From contig JACKPB010000012.1 of assembly GCA_024233875.1 (NCBI GenBank), positions 62,001 through 126,000 on the forward strand: DNA of 64,000 nt. The letters are read 5' to 3'. Below the pieces are notes generated by a model. The model had not been told where the DNA came from. It saw only the letters and a program-made list of their open reading frames with translations, and did not search any database. Below are positions 54,066 through 63,236 of this stretch, piece by piece. How positions within the stretch are numbered: the stretch's first letter is position 1; each line of letters opens with the position of its first letter. Source of the stretch: Leptospiraceae bacterium (GTDB lineage: Bacteria > Spirochaetota > Leptospiria > Leptospirales > Leptospiraceae). The position numbers and the translations under genes were made by a program.

Positions 54066-54443
54066 TAAACAGGGTAAAAATCACTCGATCACCGAATCCT
54101 TCGATAAGAAAAGAGGCTTCCAACACGAAGATCCCCCAATAAAAAAACATCCTTTCAATGATGCTCTTTTCGGAAGATCCAAGGTTGCGCAGCCCAAACA
54201 TCTCGGATCAAAAATTTAGAGATGTCGGGTCTCTTTCCGACTCTCGTTTTTTGAGGAGAGATTTTGGATAAGCAGCAACCTTGAGATAAAAGATAAGGTT
54301 TAGCATCATTGAAAGTTGAATACAAGAAAGCCCCGCGCTAGCGGTAATTCAAAAAGAATCCTTCGATAAGAAAAGAAAGCTCCATGCAATGGTGAGTTGA
54401 ACACAAGAAGACCCCGCGTCAGCGGTAATACAGAAAAAAACAT
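54066..54443. repeat. Right half of the disrupted E2 plus a shortened E3 and hairpin motifs
   Basis: The E2 sequence resumes right after the IS (AACAGGGTAAAAATCACTCG). An E3 with an internal deletion (…CTCGTTTTTTGAGGAGAGATTTTGGATAAG…) follows, then two CCCCGCG(CT/TC)AGCGGTAAT hairpins at about 54330 and 54410. The same shortened E3 recurs at 59460-59620. Confidence 0.7.
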
Positions 54444-56723
54444 CTAAGGTTGAGCTGTGTGATAGGATGATACAGGACCAAAATTACGGGAGTCATCACT
54501 ATTTGTACCTCCCGACCAGGTAAAAACACTCCCTCCTGTTCGATTTCCATACCCATCATGAGAAGAATATCGACCCACAGACCAATCAAAATAGACACTG
54601 TTCAATGCCCCACTACCCGAAGGTGTAAACGTGTTGAGAAGGGATCCATCTGTTTTATATACCTGATAAGATAAAGATGAGTTCGAATTCCCATGAACTG
54701 CAAAATAGTAATACATCCCATCCCAGGCAAAGGTTCCTCCATAAATATCACCTGTACTGATAGCACTGGGTTGAGTTGCAAAGCTTACAATTTTTACAAA
54801 AGTTAACGTATTACTTCCGGAAGTAGTGCTGTAGTGTCTTACACCGGTTCCATCATAACACAAAAACTCCTCGGCAGAAGACGAAATAAGATTGCAGGAG
54901 CCGGAAAAGGAATCCGAAAAAGTCATACTAGAAAATGTACCGAATACTCCGGAACCATCGATTTCTGTCATTCTCAACTCGGCGGCTGTAGAAGAATACC
55001 ATCCATTGTTATCACGAATCACCTTCTTAGTGCGGGGAATCAGGACCATGGTACCATATTGAGCACAACAGTTATCATTATTAGTACTTTGTGAGTAACC
55101 TCCTGTACCACCGGTAAATTTAATATATCCATAAACACTATAATGACCAGTATAAATAGTGTTCGAAGGAGAGTGCCAGATCACTGCACTAAGGTTATTA
55201 TAGAAGTGGTATGTTTGATCGATTGTATTGAACACAGTTGCAGGATCCGGAGTTCCTGTAAGAGCAAAATAGGGAGCACCCGTAGACACCGTAATACTAA
55301 TCGTAGTTGTGGTACTTCCACCGGAATTCGTAGCCGTTACGGTATAAGTGGCAGTCGAAGATGTAGCAGTTGGGGTACCGGAAAGAACTCCCGATGTAGT
55401 ATTGATTGCCAGTCCCGAAGGCAATGAGGGACTTACGGAATAAGAAGTGGGAGTTCCCGTAACCGTTGGTGTTACAGATGTGATTGCAGAATTTATATAA
55501 AAACTGTAAGGAGTTCCCGTATAACTCAGAGAGGATGGGGCAACATCATTGACGGTGATCTGCATTGCAAAATTCGTAGAACCCCCTGTGTTCGATGCGG
55601 TGATCGTGTAATTCGTTGCCGTACTCAGAACAGATGGTGTTCCAGACAAAACTCCCGATGTAGTATTTAGACTCAATCCCGAAGGCAATGAGGGGCTAAC
55701 GGAATAAGAAGTGGGAGTTCCGGTAACAGTAGGGGACTGAGAGGTAATGGCTACTCCTTTTGTATACGTATAGGAAGCACTGGCATAACTCAGTGAGGAT
55801 GGGGCAAGATCATTGACTGTAATCTGCATAACAAAATTCGTAGAGCCCTGAGAGTTTGAAGCAGTGATTGTGTAGTTCGTTGCCGTACTCAGAACAGACG
55901 GTGTCCCTGACAAAACTCCCGATGTCGTATCTAAACTCAAACCCGTAGGCAGAGTCGGTGTTACCGAATAAGAAGTGGGACTCCCACTCACAGTGGGAGA
56001 CTGAGAAGTAATGGCTACTCCTTTTGTGAAAGTATAAGAAGCACTGCCATAACTCAGAGAGGATGGGGCAACCTCGTTGACAGTGATAGAAATCGACGCT
56101 TGAGTTGAACCCTGTGAATTCGAAGCCGTAATCGTGTAAGTAGTTGTCGCAGTCACGACTGTTGGTGTCCCCGAAAGAGCGCAATTCGATGCACTCAGAC
56201 TCAAACCCGAAGGAAGCGAGGGGGAAGAGGTACAGGAGGTTATGGTTCCTGAATAAGTAGGTGTCTGAGTTGTAATGGCAACATTCAGAGAAAAGACGAA
56301 TGGACTCGAAGCATAACTCAGTGATGCGGGAGATGAATTATTGACTGTAATACCGATTGTAACTTCTTTCGTTGAAGTAGAATTTTGGGCTGTGATTTTG
56401 TGTTCTGTAAAGTCCTGAAGTGCTACGGGAGTACCTGTCAGAGAACAATCCTCCTGACCGAGAGTTAGTCCTTCGGGTAGGGAGGGTTCAGAAGTACAGG
56501 AAGTGATTGTCCCCGATACTTCGGGAGAAATTTTTGCTATCGACTCGTTAAGAGTAAATACATAAGGACTATTCGTATAATTCAGAGAGATCGAATTCGA
56601 TGAACTCCTAACTTTCAATAAATTGATTAAGGGAACATTGGATTTTTCCAGACTTGGGTTACAGGTAAAAAAGCCGAAAAACGATAGGAGAACAAATAGT
56701 GTAATTTTCAGAAGTTTTTCCAT
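54444..56723 (-). CDS. Lipoprotein with five putative Ig (He_PIG) repeats
   Basis: The 759-aa protein has a signal peptide with lipid Cys at 21 (SFFGFFTC). Five ~82-aa repeats follow, of the form 'SSLSYASASYTFTKGVAITSQSPTV.G.PTSYSVSPSLPSGLSLNTTSGVLSGTP...YTITASNSQGST....ITVND' (pieces quoted). The C-terminal ~260 residues (TGHYSVYGYIKFTGG..., ENCC-like NDNCCAQYG) form a different domain, perhaps a propeller. Repeats 3-5 are also very similar as DNA. It is probably a surface-exposed adhesin-like or structural protein. Confidence 0.82.
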   Translation of the reverse strand: MEKLLKITLFVLLSFFGFFTCNPSLEKSNVPLINLLKVRSSSNSISLNYTNSPYVFTLNESIAKISPEVSGTITSCTSEPSLPEGLTLGQEDCSLTGTPVALQDFTEHKITAQNSTSTKEVTIGITVNNSSPASLSYASSPFVFSLNVAITTQTPTYSGTITSCTSSPSLPSGLSLSASNCALSGTPTVVTATTTYTITASNSQGSTQASISITVNEVAPSSLSYGSASYTFTKGVAITSQSPTVSGSPTSYSVTPTLPTGLSLDTTSGVLSGTPSVLSTATNYTITASNSQGSTNFVMQITVNDLAPSSLSYASASYTYTKGVAITSQSPTVTGTPTSYSVSPSLPSGLSLNTTSGVLSGTPSVLSTATNYTITASNTGGSTNFAMQITVNDVAPSSLSYTGTPYSFYINSAITSVTPTVTGTPTSYSVSPSLPSGLAINTTSGVLSGTPTATSSTATYTVTATNSGGSTTTTISITVSTGAPYFALTGTPDPATVFNTIDQTYHFYNNLSAVIWHSPSNTIYTGHYSVYGYIKFTGGTGGYSQSTNNDNCCAQYGTMVLIPRTKKVIRDNNGWYSSTAAELRMTEIDGSGVFGTFSSMTFSDSFSGSCNLISSSAEEFLCYDGTGVRHYSTTSGSNTLTFVKIVSFATQPSAISTGDIYGGTFAWDGMYYYFAVHGNSNSSLSYQVYKTDGSLLNTFTPSGSGALNSVYFDWSVGRYSSHDGYGNRTGGSVFTWSGGTNSDDSRNFGPVSSYHTAQP

Positions 56724-57581
56724 TACCTTTATACCATTTTAGCAATATCTTTAACTCTTGAATAGCTTAATTTGTTCTTTTTCGTCCTAATTGTATAGAC
56801 GGTTTGCTTTACAGGAAGATGAAGATTTAAATTTTAACCGGGAAACGTCTCAGTGAAACTTATAGTCATTTTCAAAAGTATTTACTCATTCATCAAGAAA
56901 TCAACTATAAAATGGCTACATACCGTAAGAGGGAATGTGTAATTATTTATGAGAATTGGTATATAGAGAAAGCACCCTTATAGAGAGGGGTTTCAAACCC
57001 GTCACGAGTATAAAATGGCTACATACCGAAAAAGGAAAATTGTAATTATTTATGAAAATTGGTATATGATCCATATCCCGCACCTTCCTAATGGAATCGT
57101 TTTTAATCGATAATGAATGGGGGTTCCCTGCTGATTTTTCCGAATTCGCTAGAAACAGGGCATACCCTGTCCCTACTATTTGACCGTATTGGACAGGTCG
57201 GGCTGTCCGGGACTCCGCCTAACGGCTCCGGTCTTTGTAAGGATAGAGGCAAGCCTCAACCCTACAAAGACTAAATCCCTACCATCCCTAACCCGAAGCC
57301 TATTGAAAAATCAATGCATCAAAGCAAAGACTTTCTATGAAAATAGAGTTCTCACACAACAAACTTAACCAAAAATTTTAACCCCATCCGAGGATGGATC
57401 CGAAAAGAGTTTCGGCTCCTATCAGGAGCCGAAGAAGACTTCCCCAGAACCGGGATCTCGATACAATTTTTACGATAAATGCAATACGAACCTAAAACGG
57501 GATGTAGGTAGAATATTTCAAACAGGGTAAAAATCACTCGATCACCGAATCCTTCGATCAGAAAAGAAAGCTCCATGAATG
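56724..57581. repeat. Spacer with repeat C (56859-56965, partial 57008-57067), inverted repeat B (57170-57245) and an E2 unit (57440-57560)
   Basis: The 56859 copy of repeat C is the best match to the 6885 copy (reverse orientation). A half copy follows 150 bp later. GACAGGTCGGGCTGTCCGGGACTCCGCCTAACGGC is the reverse of the repeat B core, quoted here only by its flanks 57195-57232. No gene is supported. Confidence 0.6.
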
Positions 57582-58187
57582 AAAAGATTTACCATCTTAG
57601 AATCCATTGAGATAATCGGATGACATTAGCTTCCTATAATGGAAAGAATTATCGTCTTAGCACCCTTCGAGAACCTCAGGATGACACTAAATCCCTATAA
57701 TGAAAAGATTTATCGTCTAAGAATCCGTCGACATCCTCGGATAACATTAGATTCCTATAATGAATAGATTTACCGTATTAGAATCCATCGAGATCCTCGG
57801 ATAACATTAGCTTCCTATGATGGAAGGATTTACTGTATTAGCACCCTTCGAGAACCTCAGGATGACATATGCTTCCTATAATAGAAGGATTTACCGTATT
57901 AGAATCCGTCGGTATCCTCGGATGACATTAGCTTCCTATAATGAAAAGATTTATCGTGTTAGCACCCTTCGAGAACCTCAGGATGACATACGCTCCCTAT
58001 AATAGAAGGATTTACCGTATTAGAATCCGTCGGTATCCTCGGATGACATTAGCTTCCTATAATGGAAAGATTTACCCTCTAAGAATCCGTCGGTATCCTC
58101 GGATGACATTAGCTTCCTATAATGGAAAGATTTACCCTCTAAGAATCCGTCGGTATCCTCGGATGACATTGGTTTCCTATAATGGAA
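57582..58187 (+). repeat. Second tandem array of ten E1 units (two alternating types)
   Basis: Units of 60 bp (GAATCCGTCGGTATCCTCGG) alternate in part with 61-bp units (GCACCCTTCGAGAACCTCAGG). The last three are almost identical, pointing to recent local amplification. Most carry TATAATGGAAAG or TATAATGAAAAG. Confidence 0.82.
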
Positions 58188-59825
58188 AATTCCTTCGATA
58201 AGAAGAAAGGCTTCCAACCCTAATATCCCCCAATAAAAAACCATCCTTTCCATCCCAGTTCTAAAGAAATACAGGTTCCATAGCCGAAACTTCTCGGAGC
58301 AAAAATTTAGAGATGTTGGATCTGTTCTCCGACTCTCGCTTTTTGCCCGAAAGTTTCGAGCGAAAGGAACCATGTATTACGATAGAGCAATGGGATGGAA
58401 AGTTGAACAGAAGAAAGCCCCGCGCTAGCGGTAATACAGAAAAAATCCTTCGATCAGAAAAGAAAGCTCCATGAATGAAAAGATTTACCATCTTAGAATC
58501 CATTGAGATAATCGGATGACATTACCTCCCTATAATGGAAGGATTTACTGTGTTAGCACCCTTCGAGAACCTCAGGATGACACAAGCTTCCTGCAATGGA
58601 AAGAATTTCCCCGGAACAGGGATCTCGATACAATTTTTACGATAAATGTAATACGAACCTATAACGGGATGTAGGTAGAATATTTCAAACAGGGTAAAAA
58701 TCACTCGATCACCGAATCCTTCGATAAGAGGAAAAGAACCCTCCATGTAATGGAAATATCCTTCGATCAGAAGAAAAGCTTCCAACCCTAATATCCCCCA
58801 ATAAAAAACCATCCTTTCAATGATGCTCTTTTCGGAAGATCCAAGGTTGCGCAGCCCAAACATCTCGGAACAAAAATTTAGAGATGTCGGGTCTGTTTCC
58901 GACTCTCGTTTTTTGTATCGCCTGCCCGGCTCGAGGGCACAGAAGAATTCTCATTATCAAGAATATCTTAATACATTAGAGAAAGCTTACGAGCACTTTT
59001 GGATAAGCAGCAACCTTGAGATGAAAGAGAAGGTTTAGCATCATTGAAAGTTGAAGACAAGAAGACCCCGCGTCAGCGGTAATACAGAAAAAATCCTTCG
59101 ATAAGAAAAGAAAGCTCCATGAATGAAAAGATTTACCATCTTAGAATCCATTGAGATAATCGGATGACATTACCTCCCTATAATGGAAGGATTTACTGTG
59201 TTAGCACCCTTCGAGAACCTCAGGATGACACAAGCTTCCTGCAATGGAAAGAATTTCCCCGGAACAGGGATCTCGATACAATTTTTACGATAAATGTAAT
59301 ACGAACCTATAACGGGATGTAGGTAGAATATTTCAAACAGGGTAAAAATCACTCGATCACCGAATCCTTCGATAAGAGGAAAAGAACCCTCCATGTAATG
59401 GAAATATCCTTCGATCAGAAGAAAAGCTTCCAACCCTAATATCCCCCAATAAAAAACCATCCTTTCAATGATGCTCTTTTTGAAAGATCCAAGGTTGCGC
59501 AGCCCAAACATCTCGGATCAAAAATTTAGAGATGTCGGATCTGTTTCCGACTCTCGTTTTTTGAGGAGAGATTTTGGATAAGCAGCAACCTTGAGATGAA
59601 AGAGAAGGTTTAGCATCATTGAAAGTTGAAGACAAGAAGACCCCGCGTCAGCGGTAATACAGAAAAAATCCTTCGATAAGAAAAGAAAGCTCCATGCAAT
59701 GGAAATATCCTTCGATCAGAAAAAAGCTCCATGCAATGGCAATGGAAAAGCAACAATCCATGAAGAAATTCAAAATTAAATAAGATAATTTCCTCTAAGG
59801 AAACCGGAGGAAAGAACTCTCTATT
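58188..59825. repeat. Composite repeat region with a ~648-bp duplication
   Basis: The order E1-E1-E2-E3-hairpin seen from about 58430 to 59080 is repeated from about 59080 to 59620 (marker CTCCATGAATGAAAAG at 58467 and 59115, 648 bp apart). The second copy carries the shortened E3. CCCCGCG hairpin motifs lie at 58418, 59065 and 59640. Short frames on both strands are shared with the first array. No supported gene. Confidence 0.72.
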
Positions 59826-61091
59826 TCAATTTTGAATCGGAAGATACACAGTCACCTCAAGCAAAGAATTATGATTTGCATTGATATGGTTCTTCAATTT
59901 TTTTATGACCAGTCTTCCGCCGTGCCTGATCATCACTTTTTCTACAAAAGTCAGTCCCAAACCCAGATCAAAGGAATTGTATTTCTCCTGAATGATTTTC
60001 GAAAATCTCTGAAATGGATTCACAATCGATTTCAATTCATATTCATCAATCGAATCAATATCAATGTGCTCGGGACTGGGACTATTGATGAGAGTAAGAG
60101 AGATCTCCTTGTGCTTGTGCTGAAGAAGAATATAGACTGTAGACCTTATTGTAGAGAATTTTAATGTGTTGATCAAAAGTTCTTCGACGGCTCTAAGGAT
60201 CAATTTCAAATCGATATGAATGTGCTTTTCAACTGAATCGGGTTTGTACTCGGACAAAAATAACATCTGCCCTTTTAAAAAGGAAAGCTCCTCCAACTTG
60301 TAGCAAAGATCTTTTAGTTTCTCATGAAAGGAATTCACAGAAGCCGTTTCCATTTGCAACTCCCCTTTGAGAATGTCATTGATTTCTGTCAGATATTCAC
60401 ACATTCTCACGGATTGTTCGCTTGCCTGAAACAATAAATCAAAAAAATTCTTATCGATTTCCAGTTTTCCATCCTTCTCTTCTGCAGTCGACTTGAGGAG
60501 GGTGATCAGGGTCGATACACTTCCGATTCCAGCACTCTGAATCAAACCATTGCTGATCGTATCCAAAAAGACATTATGGTGCTCCTCTCTATCATCTTTT
60601 AAAATGGTATCTTTCCATGATTGAAACCGAAGAAGTTCAGTGTGATCCTTTTCTTCTTCCTCTTTCATTTGGCGGATCAACTTATTTTGATTGTACTCTT
60701 CAGAAGCATTCCTAAGAACTTCAGAAATCATGCCTGTGGTATACGGCAAGGTGATGTACTCAAAGATTCCATTTTGAATACATTTGATTGCGTAGCGCAG
60801 ATCTTCATTTTTAGAAAGGAGAATGATAATGAGCAGAGGATTGTATTTTTTGAGTTCGAGGATTGTCTTTTTGTTAGAAAAATCAAAATTTGAATTTTCA
60901 CAGAACAAAATATCTACCGAACCGGACTTCAAAAAATTCATGGCTTTTTCAATGGATTGAAAATGAGTACATAAATGACCCTGCTCGGATATCAATTTGG
61001 ATAATTTGGAAAGCTCCTGAAGATCGGAGTGGATGAGAAGTATCTTTTTTGGGGAGATTCCATGATTGGGATTGAATACACTATCTTCCAT
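59826..61091 (-). CDS. Pseudo-receiver plus histidine-kinase-like ATPase protein
   Basis: In this 421-aa soluble protein, residues about 15-135 have a response-regulator fold (KILLIHSDLQELSKLSKLI, ..IIILLSKNEDLRYAI). The phospho-Asp position reads DILFCENSNF and the conserved Lys reads ITLPY, so both key residues are missing. The C-terminal HATPase has N-box EELLINTLKFS and G-box DLGLGLTFVEKVMIRHGGRL. No convincing phospho-accepting His box is seen. It may be an anti-sigma-like kinase or an atypical signalling hub. Confidence 0.75.
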   Translation of the reverse strand: MEDSVFNPNHGISPKKILLIHSDLQELSKLSKLISEQGHLCTHFQSIEKAMNFLKSGSVDILFCENSNFDFSNKKTILELKKYNPLLIIILLSKNEDLRYAIKCIQNGIFEYITLPYTTGMISEVLRNASEEYNQNKLIRQMKEEEEKDHTELLRFQSWKDTILKDDREEHHNVFLDTISNGLIQSAGIGSVSTLITLLKSTAEEKDGKLEIDKNFFDLLFQASEQSVRMCEYLTEINDILKGELQMETASVNSFHEKLKDLCYKLEELSFLKGQMLFLSEYKPDSVEKHIHIDLKLILRAVEELLINTLKFSTIRSTVYILLQHKHKEISLTLINSPSPEHIDIDSIDEYELKSIVNPFQRFSKIIQEKYNSFDLGLGLTFVEKVMIRHGGRLVIKKLKNHINANHNSLLEVTVYLPIQN

Positions 61092-61462
61092 TTTCCGAAT
61101 CTCCTGCCAATTTCTGTAATGCTGAATGTGATTCTTGTCAATAGCGCGCTTTTCGGAAAGAATCCGTTAGCTTTCAGAAATGACCACAGATCAATTCACA
61201 GAATTCTGCCAAAATAAATAGAGTCAAATCTTATTTTTAATAAGGTTCGAAAGGTTTTTTCATAAACATTGATAGGAATACGAACAGATCCATCCTCTTT
61301 TCCGGATATGTATTACAAAATTAGCCCCGTATTCTGGGATCATATTCAGTAGGTTTGAGATTCACAGAAAAATCAGCAATAAATGGCTACATACCTATAG
61401 AAGAAATACACAGGTATTTATGAAAACCTGTAAATGAAATTGTATAAGGTTTCCGATCCTCA
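61092..61462. other. Spacer with repeat C (61366-61433)
   Basis: A partial repeat C (AAATGGCTACATACC) lies 30 bp beyond the end of the decayed AraC region. The remainder shows nothing I can name. Confidence 0.55.
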
Positions 61463-61587
61463 ACGGTATCTGTCCGAGTGTTCCGGGTTTTCTAATGATG
61501 ATTTGTAACCTATCGGTGTGGTGCTGATATTTTTTAAAAGCTGTATTGAAAGCTGACTTAGATTGAAATCCACTTCGAAAGCAATGT
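61463..61587 (-). pseudogene. Frameshifted second HTH of the AraC domain of the 61588-63102 gene
   Basis: Just past the stop at 61588, other frames encode the missing second helix-turn-helix: LNIAFEV in one, GFQSKSAFNTAFKKY in the next and TTPIGYKS in a third. Together they match the classical AraC ending. At least two, probably three, small indels near T4, GG and A6 runs separate them. Confidence 0.7.
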
Positions 61588-63102
61588 TCAAAATATGTTT
61601 AGATCTTTTCGATTTTCTATCATATCCATGGCTTCCCTGATCCTGTACTTTTGAACAAAATCATAAAAATTTGTCTTTAGAATTCGATTCAAAATTTCTG
61701 AAAGTTGATGACGTGTTAGGTGCAAGCGGGTGGACAAACCTTCCATACTGAGTGTTTCATCATAGTAGATCTTATCATTTTCCATAAGATCAATCAGTTT
61801 GATAACAACCTTCTGTACATCCACACCTGCCAGTTGAGACCTTGCATATTTTGGTTTTTCCTCCGTATAGGTTTTTAATTTTTCCAGAAGAATCTGAATT
61901 TCAGATTTGTACTTCTCTGACTCCAGTTTGATTTCCCTTACCCGATCAGCCAAACTTATAGAATTCAGAACAAAGGATACCGGTAGAAAAAACATAAAGG
62001 CGTAAATCCAGAATCGATTGTAGTCCCAGAGATCCAGATGGAAAATAAAATTCAAAATCGAAATAATGAAAAAGGTAGAGATAGCGGCAAGGAACCATTT
62101 CGCAGGATGATATTTTTTTTCAAAATACACCCTCAGGGCAGTGATCAGAATGATAAGAAGCATCAAAAAGAAATAAACAGCAAAGGATTGTGAGAGGATC
62201 AAGCGGGGGATAGGGAAGAGGGCGAGCAGGGAATAGAAGAGTCCCAGATACCCCAGAATCACAAAAATTAGGTAAGATCTTTTAAAATATTTCTTTATAT
62301 TCAAAATTCGTTTGGTAAACTCAAGTGCGCCGAAGACTGTGATACCGAGGAAGATGTGGATGGACTTTGATTGCCAAACGGGTGAATGATTCCAAAAAAG
62401 TTCATACGCAATCCCGAATCTGCTGAGAACGGTAAGGGTCAAAAAGAGAACGAATACTGAATTGTAGATATAGATGCTATCCTTCGATTCATAAAACTGA
62501 AAGATATTGAAGAGAATATAAAACACCCCAAACCCAAAGAATAGAAAGTTGATCCCAGCGATTTTTCGTATCTCTTTTAAAAAATCATTCAGCGGCAATG
62601 CTTTTACAGGGACAGCTACGGGTGAATAGGATTTGACTCTCAGATAAAATACTTCTTCTTCATCGGGCTCCAACCAAAATCGAAATGAGGGAAAGAAGGA
62701 ATGGATCGGCCAGTCACTATAGGGAACCTGAATGCCCGACAATTGCGTTTCAAATCGGGACTCGTGAAGGGGGGAACAGAATTCAGCAAAATCCAAAAGA
62801 GTCCACTTTAAGATAAAATACCATTCCCTCTCCGCACCCGAAGAATTCTTAAAATGAAAACGAAGCCACTTGTCATTTTGATTGGAATCCAGTCGTATCA
62901 CTCCCTCACTTCTTGTTTGAACCCAGAGGGGAGAGGAATCCCAACTAGCAATTTCTTCACAACTTTCAATCGATGCATTGACATTCAACTCCTCGAGAAG
63001 GGGAAATTCGTGGGAAGCTTGTGAGGTTGAAAAAAAACTTACATGGTCCTCACTACAGGAATGGAAAAAAAATAGAGAGAAAATAAGAAAAAAAATGCGC
63101 AT
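61588..63102 (-). CDS. 7TMR-DISM lipoprotein-like sensor with truncated AraC-type DNA-binding domain
   Basis: The 504-aa protein has a signal with FFHSC (Cys16), an extracytoplasmic beta-rich 7TMR-DISM sensor (about 40-180) and seven TM helices (about 185-400). A short coiled coil (ESEKYKSEIQILLEKLK) and the first AraC HTH (LSTRLHLTRHQLSEILNRIL) complete the visible frame. The domain breaks off at NRKDLNIF; its second HTH is present downstream but out of frame. Such proteins couple an outside signal to transcription at the membrane. It is divergent from the RND gene and may control it. Confidence 0.83.
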   Translation of the reverse strand: MRIFFLIFSLFFFHSCSEDHVSFFSTSQASHEFPLLEELNVNASIESCEEIASWDSSPLWVQTRSEGVIRLDSNQNDKWLRFHFKNSSGAEREWYFILKWTLLDFAEFCSPLHESRFETQLSGIQVPYSDWPIHSFFPSFRFWLEPDEEEVFYLRVKSYSPVAVPVKALPLNDFLKEIRKIAGINFLFFGFGVFYILFNIFQFYESKDSIYIYNSVFVLFLTLTVLSRFGIAYELFWNHSPVWQSKSIHIFLGITVFGALEFTKRILNIKKYFKRSYLIFVILGYLGLFYSLLALFPIPRLILSQSFAVYFFLMLLIILITALRVYFEKKYHPAKWFLAAISTFFIISILNFIFHLDLWDYNRFWIYAFMFFLPVSFVLNSISLADRVREIKLESEKYKSEIQILLEKLKTYTEEKPKYARSQLAGVDVQKVVIKLIDLMENDKIYYDETLSMEGLSTRLHLTRHQLSEILNRILKTNFYDFVQKYRIREAMDMIENRKDLNIF

Positions 63103-63236
63103 CTAGTGCTATTCTTTTAAAATTTTCCAGATAGGAAAGTTTTTTTCAGATTTGGAGTTCTATCTTATCGGATAAGACGACAGATCTCCAAAAATACCAT
63201 AGGATATGGTCATTCACATACATAAGGAATGTCCAT

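Noticed and set aside
58522..58863. Minus-strand 113-codon frame (MFGLRNLGSSEKSIIER...), also at 59170-59511 and related frames at 48831-49103 and 54019-54201
   Set aside because: It spans E3, E2 and E1 repeat pieces antisense to the equally open E3 frame. Its ends vary with repeat order and it lacks start signals, so it is best explained as repeat DNA.
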